Assembly (NCBI GenBank): GCA_016714445.1
Contig: JADJNF010000001.1
Coordinates: forward strand, 1-64,000
Source: Saprospiraceae bacterium
GTDB lineage: Bacteria > Bacteroidota > Bacteroidia > Chitinophagales > Saprospiraceae
Direction of reading: 5' to 3'
DNA: 64,000 bases
Below the pieces are notes generated by a model, which was given only the letters and a program-made list of their open reading frames with translations, was not told the DNA's origin and made no database searches. How positions within the stretch are numbered: position 1 is the stretch's first letter; each line of letters begins with the position of its first letter. A program made the translations under genes and the position numbers. Shown here piece by piece: positions 19,930-29,275 of this stretch.

Positions 19930-20442
19930 ATGAAAAGTATTTTTTCATTAGGCATTGCATTGTTTATAAGTTTAACGGCAACTGCACAAATAGATGCTAT
20001 CGAGCGGTTTTTTAAAGATTATCAGGATGACGATAACTTTACTGTTGTCTATGTCAGTCCAAAAATGTTTCAGATGGTCAGTAAAGTAACGGACGGAAGT
20101 GAAGATAAAGAACTTTCTTCTATAGTTAAGGATTTGAAAGGTCTTAGGATCTTAACTTCTAAAGTCAATCCGGACAAAACCTATAAAGAAGCCAACAAGA
20201 GACTCAATATCAAAGAATATGAAGAATTAGTCACTGTCAGAGAAAAAGATTCAAATGTTAGGTTTGTAACTAAGGAAGTCAATGGTGTTATCAACGAGCT
20301 ATTATTATTGGTGGGTGGCAAAGATGAATTTGTTATGATGAGTTTTGTTGGAAATATTGACCTTAATAAAATAGCAAAACTTGCCAAAAAACTTGATATA
20401 GATGGCGCTGAACATTTAGATAAAATAAATAAAAAGAATTAA
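19930..20442 (+). CDS. DUF4252 domain secreted protein (1 of 3)
   Basis: A 170-residue exported protein: signal peptide about 1-19 (ending TATA-QID), then the DUF4252 pattern of Bacteroidota. The IERFFKDYQDDDNFTVVYVSPKMFQMV start is characteristic, as is the LLLLVGGKDEFVMMSFVGNIDLNKI end. The function of DUF4252 is not known. It is the first of three tandem, diverged paralogues downstream of an ECF sigma/anti-sigma pair, which suggests that they are envelope proteins produced under that sigma factor. Confidence 0.88.
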   Translation: MKSIFSLGIALFISLTATAQIDAIERFFKDYQDDDNFTVVYVSPKMFQMVSKVTDGSEDKELSSIVKDLKGLRILTSKVNPDKTYKEANKRLNIKEYEELVTVREKDSNVRFVTKEVNGVINELLLLVGGKDEFVMMSFVGNIDLNKIAKLAKKLDIDGAEHLDKINKKN

Positions 20443-20535
20443 TTTTGTGAATAGCATTGAATCGACATAAAATTATTATTCAGTAGATCAATGATGTTCT
20501 TTTTGACGAAGTATAATAAATAAAAATTAAAGCGT

Positions 20536-21075
20536 ATGAAACCAGTATATTTTCTTTTGGTTATTGTTTTTTGTTTTTCTTTAGAATCAGTTTCAGCACA
20601 GTCATCTGTTAAAGACATCATCAAACAGCTTAAAAAAACCGAAAACTATGAAGGAATGTCCATTCCGGGATGGTTGATTCGATTAGGTTTAAAAATCGCA
20701 GCGAATGATGATGCTGAATTAAATAATTCAGGACTGATACAAATAGCAAGTAAAATAAAACATCTCAGAGTTGCATCCACCAATCTTGATGCAAAAAAGT
20801 ACAATACAAGAGCAATTGTAGACAACTTTATCAAAACTATGACCGAAAGAGATGAATTTCAGGAGTATGTGAGTGTTCGGTCTGAAGATCAACATCTTAA
20901 AATCATGATACAAGAAGATCATGACATCATAAAAAATCTCTTGATATTGAGTGATGATGGATTCGAAATTAGTCTGGTACATCTGAAAACCAAAATTTCA
21001 TATGATGATTTAAAATCTATTTCATTTAATCAGGTAGAAAAAGACTCGAAACAATTTAAGGCTGAATCAATATAA
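20536..21075 (+). CDS. DUF4252 domain secreted protein (2 of 3)
   Basis: A 179-residue protein with signal peptide about 1-21 (ending SVSA-QSS). The body aligns by eye with its neighbours: a short N-terminal helix, KIKHLRVASTN in place of the KDLKGLRILTSK segment, and a C-terminal hydrophobic strand NLLILSDDGFEISLVHLKTKISYDDL. It is the most divergent of the three paralogues. The spacer of 93 bp to the previous gene has no obvious terminator, so cotranscription is likely. The function is unknown. Confidence 0.8.
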   Translation: MKPVYFLLVIVFCFSLESVSAQSSVKDIIKQLKKTENYEGMSIPGWLIRLGLKIAANDDAELNNSGLIQIASKIKHLRVASTNLDAKKYNTRAIVDNFIKTMTERDEFQEYVSVRSEDQHLKIMIQEDHDIIKNLLILSDDGFEISLVHLKTKISYDDLKSISFNQVEKDSKQFKAESI

Positions 21076-21110
21076 CTTTATTCTTTTCCAAAATTTAAAA
21101 TGTAATAATA

Positions 21111-21608
21111 ATGCATATCAAAATAATTCTCTTTTCAATATTTTCATTTTTAACTTTTAGTCTGGGAGCTCAAAAAAATATGGAACAGATCTTCAGAAAA
21201 TATAAAAATGATGAAGGAGTGGTAAATATGAACTTTACAGGTGAAGTTCTGAAAATGATAAACAAAGCAGATTCTAAAATAAAAAGTTCTGTGGATGTTG
21301 TGGACATTCTCGTTTTTAATGACAATGATGACATTTCCAGTAGTGATAAAGTCAAAATATCCGATATGCTGCAAAAGGAAAAATTTGATCTTCTGGTGGA
21401 TGTTAAAAACAAAACTCAAAAAGTCAAACTTTATGCAGTAGAATCCGGAGCGTTTTTAAATAAAGTGTATGCACATGTTAATTCCAGTGAAATGAATGCC
21501 TATTTTATTCTTACGGGAAAAATCATTTTTGAAGAATTGGCCAAATTGGGTTTGGATTTTCAAAGTGGTGACGCATTAAAAATCCTTGAAGGAAGCAAAA
21601 AGAAATAG
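21111..21608 (+). CDS. DUF4252 domain secreted protein (3 of 3)
   Basis: A 165-residue protein with signal peptide about 1-20 (FLTFSLGA-QKN), then MEQIFRKYKNDEGVVNMNFTG, the DUF4252 opening. KSSVDVVDILVFNDNDD is the middle strand and AYFILTGKIIFEELAKLG the end. It lies 35 bp after the second paralogue and is followed by a terminator at 21627, so it closes the sigma-factor operon. Tandem triplication followed by divergence is the simplest explanation for the three genes. Confidence 0.85.
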   Translation: MHIKIILFSIFSFLTFSLGAQKNMEQIFRKYKNDEGVVNMNFTGEVLKMINKADSKIKSSVDVVDILVFNDNDDISSSDKVKISDMLQKEKFDLLVDVKNKTQKVKLYAVESGAFLNKVYAHVNSSEMNAYFILTGKIIFEELAKLGLDFQSGDALKILEGSKKK

Positions 21609-21626
21609 AAATCCTACTTAATAAAT

Positions 21627-21668
21627 ATCCGTTGTAGTAAATGATTTTATTGCAATGGATTTTTTATT
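21627..21668 (+). terminator. Probable rho-independent terminator after the DUF4252 operon
   Basis: ATCC at 21627 pairs with GGAT at 21657-21660, with interrupted inner pairing (TTG/CAA, TAAA/TTTA), followed directly by TTTTTATTTT. The stem is imperfect, but position and T-run fit termination. Confidence 0.55.
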
Positions 21669-21872
21669 TTAGCATTCAGTGCTTAAATTAAACTTCAAGA
21701 ATACAAGATATGAGGGTGAACTTCTAGGATGAATTCTCAAAATGTTGCGTGCTCATCAAAAAATGCAATATTGATTAGTGACTTTAGAAGAAAATTTAAA
21801 TCATCTTGTCGAATATATTTATCAATATTCATTAAACATGATTATTTTTATATCTCGATCAACACTTATTTT

Positions 21873-23351
21873 ATGGCACTTTCAATATCGATTTTATGTT
21901 TAGGTTTTTGGATTTTATCAAAAGATAATGCCCTTCTTTCCACAAAGGTCAGATTACTTTTCTATTTAAGTCTGGCGGGCCTTGTAATCTCTTCTTCAAT
22001 ACAAACAGAATCTGTAGCCGGTATTTTTTTAGCTTTAGCTATTTCGTGCACTACACTTGCAGCAGTAGGTTTTGTGCTTGACATGCTAAACAATAATAAA
22101 TTTTCTCAAGTCATAATTCTGATATTGGCTGTATTAGGCTCATACTACATCTCTGAGTCAACATATAATAAACAAGATTTATCGCAACAAAATTTAATAC
22201 CCGATACCAAAGGAGAAATCTTACTCGAAATTGACAGAAATCATTTCTCGTCCATACAGGAATATGCAAATAAAGAGAATGCAGTACTAACTCGCGCTTT
22301 CAGACCATTTTCAGAAGATTTAACAAATCTTGATGATTATTATACTTTGGATGTACAGAATAGTATAAATCCGGAAGGTCTGCTTTCTGATTTAGGCAGG
22401 CTGGAAGGTGTCAAATGGATTGAATACAATGAAATTATTCCTTTTGAGCTTCCCAAATCGACAGAAGTATACAAATCAGAAAACAGAGGGTTATCCAATG
22501 ACCCTTCAGTAGTAATGCAATGGCATCTATCATTTCTGGAGATGGAAAAATACTACCCACTTTTTAGCAAAAACCAAATTACTCCTAAAAAAACAGCAAA
22601 ATTATACATACTGGACACAGGGATTGATTCCGGACATGAAGATTTGCAGATCAGACGTAACAGTCAAAAGGATAAGCAGGGACATGGAACACACTGTGCG
22701 GGAGTAGCAAGTGCTATCACCAATAATAGTATTGGTGTAGCATCCATGTCGCCCGGTAAAGACTGGATTGATGTTCAAGGAATTCAAGTCATTGGTGATG
22801 TTGGTTTTGGTTCACAAAAGACCATAATAGAAGGTATCATCCAGGCTGCTGACGAAGGTGCAGATGTGATTTCCATGTCGTTGGGAGGTATCACCAATCA
22901 AGAACGGGAAAAAGCTTATAATGATGCTGTAAAATATGCCAATAACAAAGGAGCCATTGTAGTAGTTGCAGCCGGTAATGCAAATCTCGATGGAAAAAGA
23001 TATAGCCCGGCAAATGCAGAAAATGTCATTACCGTCACATCAATCAATGAAAAAGTTGAAAAGTCCGGATTTTCAAACCACGTTCAAAACTTAAAAATGG
23101 GTATATCCGCACCCGGCGAAAGAATACTTTCCACTACCCCATCCAATACCTACACTTCATTCAATGGTACTTCTATGGCAACACCACAGGTAGCAGGATT
23201 GGTAGCTGTCATAAAAGCTATTAGACCTGAGTTGGACACGAAAAGTATATATTCCATACTGAGCAGAACGGGAAAAGAAACCCAAAACACCATAAGAACC
23301 GGGAAACTAATTCAACCCTACAAAGCCATACAATTAACTTTATCAGAGTAG
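21873..23351 (+). CDS. Membrane-anchored subtilisin-like serine peptidase (S8)
   Basis: The S8 catalytic residues are all present; numbering from the chosen start, Asp248 (YILDTGID), His271 (GHGTHCAG), oxyanion Asn369 (AAGNA) and Ser434 (NGTSMATPQ). Before the catalytic domain there are about four closely packed hydrophobic segments in the first 95 residues, then a region of about 100 residues that resembles an inhibitor-like propeptide. The chosen ATG begins the first membrane helix (MALSISILCLGFWIL). An in-frame ATG at 21729 would add 48 residues of atypical composition and is less likely. The unusual feature is the polytopic N-terminus in place of a signal peptide, implying an inner-membrane-tethered protease. 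No T9SS tail is present. Confidence 0.88.
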   Translation: MALSISILCLGFWILSKDNALLSTKVRLLFYLSLAGLVISSSIQTESVAGIFLALAISCTTLAAVGFVLDMLNNNKFSQVIILILAVLGSYYISESTYNKQDLSQQNLIPDTKGEILLEIDRNHFSSIQEYANKENAVLTRAFRPFSEDLTNLDDYYTLDVQNSINPEGLLSDLGRLEGVKWIEYNEIIPFELPKSTEVYKSENRGLSNDPSVVMQWHLSFLEMEKYYPLFSKNQITPKKTAKLYILDTGIDSGHEDLQIRRNSQKDKQGHGTHCAGVASAITNNSIGVASMSPGKDWIDVQGIQVIGDVGFGSQKTIIEGIIQAADEGADVISMSLGGITNQEREKAYNDAVKYANNKGAIVVVAAGNANLDGKRYSPANAENVITVTSINEKVEKSGFSNHVQNLKMGISAPGERILSTTPSNTYTSFNGTSMATPQVAGLVAVIKAIRPELDTKSIYSILSRTGKETQNTIRTGKLIQPYKAIQLTLSE

Positions 23352-23376
23352 TTCAAGTTATATATTGATTGTGAAA

Positions 23377-23880
23377 TTATTGATACAACTTGCGAATAAT
23401 TCTTCTCATCGTCTCTTCAGGTCCCAAATCAGTTTTTACCTTTATTTTGGCTTTTGAATAAAATTCCTTCCTAAGTTTTAATAAATCATTTATAGCTTTT
23501 TTTAACTGTGAAGGTGATTTTCCAGCCACCAAAGGACGATTATTATCATGACTTATTCGGTCGGTAATTTGCGATGTGGAAGAAACAAGAAATATGGTTT
23601 TGCCTTTTTCACTTAGCTTCTCCATCAGATCATTAAAACAAGGTAGCCCGCCTCCGGTAGCCACTATACCATCACTAATTTTCCAGTTATCAATTAATTC
23701 CTTTTCCAGACTTCTGAAATATTCTTCTCCATTCTGACTAAATATTTCCGGGATACTTCTGTCTTCAATATTGGTGAGAATTTCATCTGTGTCAAAAAAA
23801 GGAAGAGACAATTCATTCGCCAGCATCTGACCAACAGTTGTTTTACCGCTTCCCATCATACCCACCAAAAAAATTAGCAT
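23377..23880 (-). CDS. aroK: Shikimate kinase
   Basis: A 167-residue cytosolic enzyme that phosphorylates shikimate in the fifth step of chorismate synthesis. The Walker A motif GMMGSGKTTVG is at residues 7-17. DTDE (about 32-35) binds shikimate/Mg, and the GGG of VATGGGLPC and the NRPL of the lid region are in place. The ATG at 23880 gives the standard family length; a start at 23919 would run back into the terminator of the Sus operon. Chorismate synthase, a later enzyme of the same pathway, is encoded 7 kb away at 31151, not in the same operon. Confidence 0.93.
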   Translation of the reverse strand: MLIFLVGMMGSGKTTVGQMLANELSLPFFDTDEILTNIEDRSIPEIFSQNGEEYFRSLEKELIDNWKISDGIVATGGGLPCFNDLMEKLSEKGKTIFLVSSTSQITDRISHDNNRPLVAGKSPSQLKKAINDLLKLRKEFYSKAKIKVKTDLGPEETMRRIIRKLYQ

Positions 23881-23900
23881 AAAAATATATTTAGCAATGA

Positions 23901-23940
23901 AAAAGCGATACAAAACCACAAGGAGTAATGTATCGCTTTT
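23901..23940 (-). terminator. Rho-independent terminator of the susC/susD-like operon
   Basis: Arms TGTATCGCTTTT (23929-23940) and AAAAGCGATACA (23901-23912) form a perfect 12-bp stem with a 16-nt loop, flanked by A/T runs. It lies between the SusD stop and the shikimate kinase start, both on the minus strand, so it separates the two units. Confidence 0.85.
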
Positions 23941-23966
23941 GACATTATTGATTTATAAAAACAGGA

Positions 23967-26171
23967 TTAATATCCTGGATTTTGTTTAAGATTAGGGTTG
24001 GCAGAAATGTCTGCTGACGGGATAGGAAATATATTATATTTAGTATCCACAGCTTGTCCCTGACTTACACCACCTTTCCATGCCCACAGATAATCTGCTG
24101 TTGTAAATTTATTAAATCTCACCAAATCTGTCCTTCTGTGACATTCCCAATACAGTTCTCTGCCTCTCTCATCTAAGATTAAATCAAGATTAAGATTATT
24201 TTCAGTTACATTTCCTGCAGATCCTGTATATGCTCTTTGTCTGACTACATTAAAATATTCAGTGGCTTTGGCTTTTGTGCCCCCGGCAGCTCCCCTCAGG
24301 ATAGCTTCAGAAGCCATCAAATATACGTCGGCTAGTCGAAACATCGGAAAATCCGTATCAGGAAAATCAACATTTGAACCTGATTTTCCTTCTGAAGTTA
24401 TGTTCTTAAATTTAAGTACCGCATATCCATTATTGAAAATTGGAATATCCTCCCTTGTATTAATGTCAAGTACTTGACCTTTTGTTCCAAAAATACCTCT
24501 ACGGTCAAAACTAGTCAACCTAAGTTCATATGTATAATCAGGACTATCCAAATCCAATCTTATTTCATAGCCACCTGATTTTGTTATTTTAATATCATTT
24601 CCCCCTGCTTCCAATAGACCGTCAGCACCAGTGTCTCCAAGATTTACAGCCCAATCTTTGTTTGCTCTAAATTTAATGTCACCGGCTGTTAGTTCAACTT
24701 TAGCTGTTAAATAACCTAATTCAGCATTCCAGGTAAATTCAGTATCGTTGTCCCATCCACCAGGAGTTGCACTTCCTACCACACCCCATGTTTGTTTTTC
24801 CAGCACATAGGTATTGTTATTTAAGTCTACTTTTATATAATAAAGTCCTTTAGAACCTGCTTTAATGTTAGCTCCTCCTGTTTCAAGAGTACCATCAGCT
24901 CCATTATCACCTAGCTTTCCGCCTAAAGTACTGCTAGGGTTTCTAAGAATTACGAATTCCGCATTATCCTGTGCAAAGTATCGATATCCTTCATAAATTT
25001 TATTGCTTTTTGGAGATGTAAGTGCATTTTTCGAGTCCGAACCGTTAAAAGGGGTTGTTTGATATGATCCAGGAACATATACTTTTGGATAACTTTTACC
25101 GGGGTTAAATTCTTGTATAATCCCTGTGAGATCAGCAGGAAATTTTTCAACAAATTGCCGGGTAGTTCTTGATCCACCCCAACCACCGGAGACCCCTGAT
25201 TCCAGCGGATTGATTGAACCTCCAATCCCAGCTCTTATAATAAATGTCATACCACCCCATGTCCTAGTATTAATTCCATCAAATGCCACAGGAAATATCA
25301 TTTCATTTGACTTATGATTATCCGCCAAAAACATATGGCTGTATTGTGGCTCTAATGAATATCCTGCATTGATTACTTTTTCGCAAACACTAAGACATTC
25401 ATTATATTTTTTCTGACCTATATACGTTTCAGCATTCAGATACAATTTTGCTAACAGTGTCCACACTGCTGCTCTATCTGCTCTTCCGTATTGGTTTGTT
25501 CTTGGCGCTTTGATGGTATTTTCGATATCCAACAATTCACTTTCGATGTATTTAAACAATTCAGGTGCTTTGATTTGATTAGGAAAAAAGGCACCTACTT
25601 TATCATTTTCTGTGACAAAAGGAACATTTCTGAATACATCCAATGCATGCCAATAACTAAGTGCCCTCAAAAATCTTGCTTCCGCTATGTAATCTACTAT
25701 TTCAGCTCTTACTGGTGCAGAGACATTTCTTTCATTAAGCTTAGCATCTGTCGTCTCTCTTAAAAATTCGTTACAGACCACAATTTGATAAAACACCCTA
25801 CTATAGAAAGCAAACGTAAATCCATCTGATGCTGTCCAATCCAAGTCATGAAAATTATAAATCGTCTGGTCATTCCATCCTATGAGAGCTTCATCTGTAG
25901 GCAACTCTTGATGATACCAATACCCTCTTAAGTATTGTCCAAAACCTTCATCAATACCTTGGATATCTGGCTCTCCAGCTGGCCCTTCTTGTCCAGAAAC
26001 AGCAAGTCCAGCATATAATTTGCCTAAAAATTGTTTATAAACCGCTTCATCTTTGAAAGCATTTCCTGATGTCGTAATATTAGGATCTAAAGGTACTGTG
26101 TCTAAATCCTTAAAACAAGCACTAAATGTAGAAGCAATTAATATAAATATAAAAACATACAACTTTTTCAT
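23967..26171 (-). CDS. SusD/RagB-family glycan-binding lipoprotein with two inserted SusE/F-like modules
   Basis: A 734-residue outer-membrane lipoprotein (lipobox FSAC, Cys19) that caps a SusC transporter and captures glycans. The SusD start (DLDTVPLDPN), the TPR-like core (AEARFLRALSYWHALDVFRNVPF) and the C-terminal ERGRELYWECHRRTDLVRF and YNIFPIP are all present. It is about 150-200 residues longer than usual because residues about 358-553 contain two modules of another family. Each has GDxGADGxLExGGxxI, and the second has VVGSATPGGWDND and KFRANKDWAVNLG, like the carbohydrate-binding domains of SusE/SusF. The gene lies 30 bp after the SusC gene. The substrate is probably an alpha-glucan or similar glycan, by inference from SusE/F. 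Confidence 0.92.
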   Translation of the reverse strand: MKKLYVFIFILIASTFSACFKDLDTVPLDPNITTSGNAFKDEAVYKQFLGKLYAGLAVSGQEGPAGEPDIQGIDEGFGQYLRGYWYHQELPTDEALIGWNDQTIYNFHDLDWTASDGFTFAFYSRVFYQIVVCNEFLRETTDAKLNERNVSAPVRAEIVDYIAEARFLRALSYWHALDVFRNVPFVTENDKVGAFFPNQIKAPELFKYIESELLDIENTIKAPRTNQYGRADRAAVWTLLAKLYLNAETYIGQKKYNECLSVCEKVINAGYSLEPQYSHMFLADNHKSNEMIFPVAFDGINTRTWGGMTFIIRAGIGGSINPLESGVSGGWGGSRTTRQFVEKFPADLTGIIQEFNPGKSYPKVYVPGSYQTTPFNGSDSKNALTSPKSNKIYEGYRYFAQDNAEFVILRNPSSTLGGKLGDNGADGTLETGGANIKAGSKGLYYIKVDLNNNTYVLEKQTWGVVGSATPGGWDNDTEFTWNAELGYLTAKVELTAGDIKFRANKDWAVNLGDTGADGLLEAGGNDIKITKSGGYEIRLDLDSPDYTYELRLTSFDRRGIFGTKGQVLDINTREDIPIFNNGYAVLKFKNITSEGKSGSNVDFPDTDFPMFRLADVYLMASEAILRGAAGGTKAKATEYFNVVRQRAYTGSAGNVTENNLNLDLILDERGRELYWECHRRTDLVRFNKFTTADYLWAWKGGVSQGQAVDTKYNIFPIPSADISANPNLKQNPGY

Positions 26172-26201
26172 TATGATTATTTTATGTTCGTTTAATAAAA
26201 A

Positions 26202-29171
26202 TTAAAAATCAACGCTCACCCCAAAAACAAATGTTCTTGGTCGTGGGTAAATATTGTTGTCGATACCATTTCCTAACTCAGGGTCCAATCCTTTATATTT
26301 AGTAATGACAAAAGGATTTTGAACGGTAGCGTACACCCTCATAAATCTACCAACAAGTTTGTCAAAACTATAACCCAAGGTGATGTGGTCTATCCTAAAG
26401 AAAGATGCATCGGTCACATAATGATCGCTGAATGTCGCATTTGTTTGTGCTACAATATTATTTGTGACGGCATCCCTGTGTACATTTTGTAAATAATTGG
26501 TAGGGTGGACCAATCTTTGAAGGTAGCCCATATCAGTCGAAACATTATTGTACACATAGTTACCAAGATTAGCACGTCCTGCGAATGAAAAGTCCAACAT
26601 TTTGTACTTAAGATTACTGGTAATACCCATCAAAACATCAGGAGCTGCTTTTTTAAACCTGTATTTATCTACCTCACTGACATCTCCGTCCCCATTTCTA
26701 TCTGCAAACTGTCCTTCCAGGATATTTCCATTTTCGTCATATAGTTGCTCGAAGACATAAAATGAAGCCGGAGCATAGCCTACGCTATGTATTTGTATAT
26801 TACTACCCACACCACCTGCTATTCCACCTACAGGTACTCCTGGATAAGTAGGATCTTCTGTAGCTCTTAGTTTGGTGATCTCGTTGGTATTGTAAGCTAC
26901 ATTAAAACCAAGATCCCATGTCATTTTTTCATTACTGACAGGTATGAAATTAAGGCCAAGTTCAATACCTTTATTGACCATATTTCCAATATTGGTATTA
27001 ATAAAATTAGTAAGGTTAGTACCTGCGGGAACTGGAATGAAATTTAATAAATCGATGGTATTTCTTTGATATACATCTAACGTACCATAGAGTTTTTTAT
27101 TAATGATAGAGTAATCAAGTCCTACATTGTAGGTGGTGGTTTCTTCCCATTTAATATTCTCATCATAACCATTCGGACGATAAGTATTGATAAATTCATT
27201 TCCAAATTGATATGCTGCATTAAGCAATCCCTGCTGATAGACCGGCTGATACACATATGAACCACCAATCGCTTGTTGTCCAGTAACTCCCCAACCCGTT
27301 CTCAATTTTAAAACATTAAAATAAGTGTTTTCATTTTCTACAAGTTTTACAGCAAATGCCGCAGAAGGGAATAATCCTTGTCTTGCATCAGGCGAAAACC
27401 TAGAAGTAGCATCACTTCGTAATGAAAGTGTCAGCAAATATTTATTTTTGAACCCATAGTTAAACCTACTAAACAATGATACTAGAAATAATTCATCAGG
27501 AAATAGCTTTCCACTATCTGGGTCGGTTTGTTCAATATTATTTGCAGCATCTGTTCTTCTAAAAGTATTCTGGTTAAAAAATCTTTGCCATGAATATCCA
27601 CCCATTAAGTCAAATGAATGATCATTGATATCCTTTTTATAATTCAAGTAAAACTCCAATACAGAATTTGTTCTTTCTTGTTCATAAGTATTATCTACAC
27701 CACCGCCAAAATCTTTCTGGAATGAAAACGCAACGGTATTATTACCTGGTATAAATGTCGATCCCATCCCTTTTGAGTAATCATAACCTACATTAAGGTT
27801 TGCCCTCAGACTTGGCAGAAATTTAAACCTATAATCTGCAGAAGCATTCGTAATATATCGCACTACTTCTGATTTATCATTCCTGAGATTAAGTAGAGCT
27901 ACGGGATTGGCTGGGGCTAAACCATTTGGAAAGCCTGTACTCTTATCAATCCAAGTGGTGTAGCCACTATATATGCTATTAGGGTCAAGGGGTGTTTGGG
28001 TTGGATCCCAACTAAGTGCAGAACCAATAGCGCCACGCTCTGCAAATCTATTATTGCTCAGCATCGTTTTTAGTCCTAAATTCAGTTGTAAGGTATTATC
28101 TAAGAGCTTAGGACTCACATTAATACCTGCAGAGTATCGCTCAAATTTATCGGTTAACAACAATCCTTCTTTAGATGTGTATCCCAATGATGCACGATAC
28201 GGAAACGATCCAAGACTACCTGATATATTTACATTATGATCTTGGGCAAAAGCAAATCTATATATTTCATCTTGCCAATCAGTGGATGAAGAACCTAACA
28301 ATCCCCTGGCAGCGGCTCCCTCAGGAAATCTTGACTCTATTAAATTCCTATATTCATCAGCCTTTAAAACGTCAACCCTATTAGCTGTTTTACCTATGGA
28401 TACATTACCAGAATATCCAAGACTAAACTTAGATCCAAGAACTCCTTTTTTTGTAGTAATCAATATGACGCCTGCGGAAGCTCTACTACCGTATATAGCT
28501 GTGGCAGAAGCATCCTTGAGAACGGTCATGGATTCAATATCGTTTGGATTGATAATGTTTAAAGGATTTCTATTTCCTGATACGCCACTACCTTCAACTG
28601 GTATGCCATCTATGACGATCAAAGGATCATTGGAAGCACTGAGCGACGACTGACCACGCACCCTGATCTGCGCACCATCATCGGGTCCACCACCTGTGGT
28701 GATAGCGACTCCTGCCACCTTCCCTGCAAGAAGTTCTTGTGGACTAGTGATGGCGCCTCTATTAAAATCTTTGGCAGATACGGCTTGTATGGAACCCGTG
28801 ACATCTTCTCTTTTTACGGTACCATAACCGATGATCACCACGTCCTCAAGTATTTTACCGGCTGCAAGGTCTACATTAATCACTGATCTTCCATTGATGA
28901 TCTCTTCTATAGTATTATAACCTGCATAACTAAATACGAGCGTGGTCGTGCCTGAAGCAAGTTCATATGTAAAGGTACCATCAAAATCAGTGATCGTTCC
29001 GGATGAAGTATTTTCCTTGCTGACAATATTTGCTCCGATCAGAGGTTCACCGGTTTGTGCATCTTTAACTACTCCTGTTATGACTTTTTGTCCAATAAGG
29101 AGATTTGTAGTAAACAAAACAATAATATATAAAAGTATTGTTTTTGTTTGTTTTACGAAAAAAATTCTCAT
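26202..29171 (-). CDS. SusC/RagA-family TonB-linked outer-membrane transporter
   Basis: A 989-residue outer-membrane barrel that imports glycan fragments using TonB energy. After a signal peptide (about 1-27, ending LLIG-QKV) there is a carboxypeptidase-regulatory-like domain (ITGVVKDAQTGEPLIGANI...). The SusC TonB-box region (DVVIIGYGTVKREDVTGSI) and the plug with the family motif ASATAIYGSRASAGVILITTKKG follow, then the barrel ending in a terminal aromatic strand (TFVFGVSVDF). It is first in the operon with the SusD-like gene. The divergent gene at 29276 encodes a secreted protein with the same modules found in the SusD insert, so the three probably act on one substrate. Confidence 0.95.
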   Translation of the reverse strand: MRIFFVKQTKTILLYIIVLFTTNLLIGQKVITGVVKDAQTGEPLIGANIVSKENTSSGTITDFDGTFTYELASGTTTLVFSYAGYNTIEEIINGRSVINVDLAAGKILEDVVIIGYGTVKREDVTGSIQAVSAKDFNRGAITSPQELLAGKVAGVAITTGGGPDDGAQIRVRGQSSLSASNDPLIVIDGIPVEGSGVSGNRNPLNIINPNDIESMTVLKDASATAIYGSRASAGVILITTKKGVLGSKFSLGYSGNVSIGKTANRVDVLKADEYRNLIESRFPEGAAARGLLGSSSTDWQDEIYRFAFAQDHNVNISGSLGSFPYRASLGYTSKEGLLLTDKFERYSAGINVSPKLLDNTLQLNLGLKTMLSNNRFAERGAIGSALSWDPTQTPLDPNSIYSGYTTWIDKSTGFPNGLAPANPVALLNLRNDKSEVVRYITNASADYRFKFLPSLRANLNVGYDYSKGMGSTFIPGNNTVAFSFQKDFGGGVDNTYEQERTNSVLEFYLNYKKDINDHSFDLMGGYSWQRFFNQNTFRRTDAANNIEQTDPDSGKLFPDELFLVSLFSRFNYGFKNKYLLTLSLRSDATSRFSPDARQGLFPSAAFAVKLVENENTYFNVLKLRTGWGVTGQQAIGGSYVYQPVYQQGLLNAAYQFGNEFINTYRPNGYDENIKWEETTTYNVGLDYSIINKKLYGTLDVYQRNTIDLLNFIPVPAGTNLTNFINTNIGNMVNKGIELGLNFIPVSNEKMTWDLGFNVAYNTNEITKLRATEDPTYPGVPVGGIAGGVGSNIQIHSVGYAPASFYVFEQLYDENGNILEGQFADRNGDGDVSEVDKYRFKKAAPDVLMGITSNLKYKMLDFSFAGRANLGNYVYNNVSTDMGYLQRLVHPTNYLQNVHRDAVTNNIVAQTNATFSDHYVTDASFFRIDHITLGYSFDKLVGRFMRVYATVQNPFVITKYKGLDPELGNGIDNNIYPRPRTFVFGVSVDF

Positions 29172-29275
29172 GTGGCTATTTTTTTTAATTAAAAATAATG
29201 GTAAAATTAAAATAAGTTTTTACTTTGTGTCAAAATCACATTAACTTTTTTTTTTAAAACACAAATTTAAATATT

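Noticed and set aside
21729..21872. Upstream start for the subtilase
   Set aside because: It would add 48 residues with no membrane or signal character before a clear first helix that begins with its own ATG.
23881..23919. Longer start for shikimate kinase
   Set aside because: It would begin within the terminator stem of the preceding operon and give 13 residues absent from the family.
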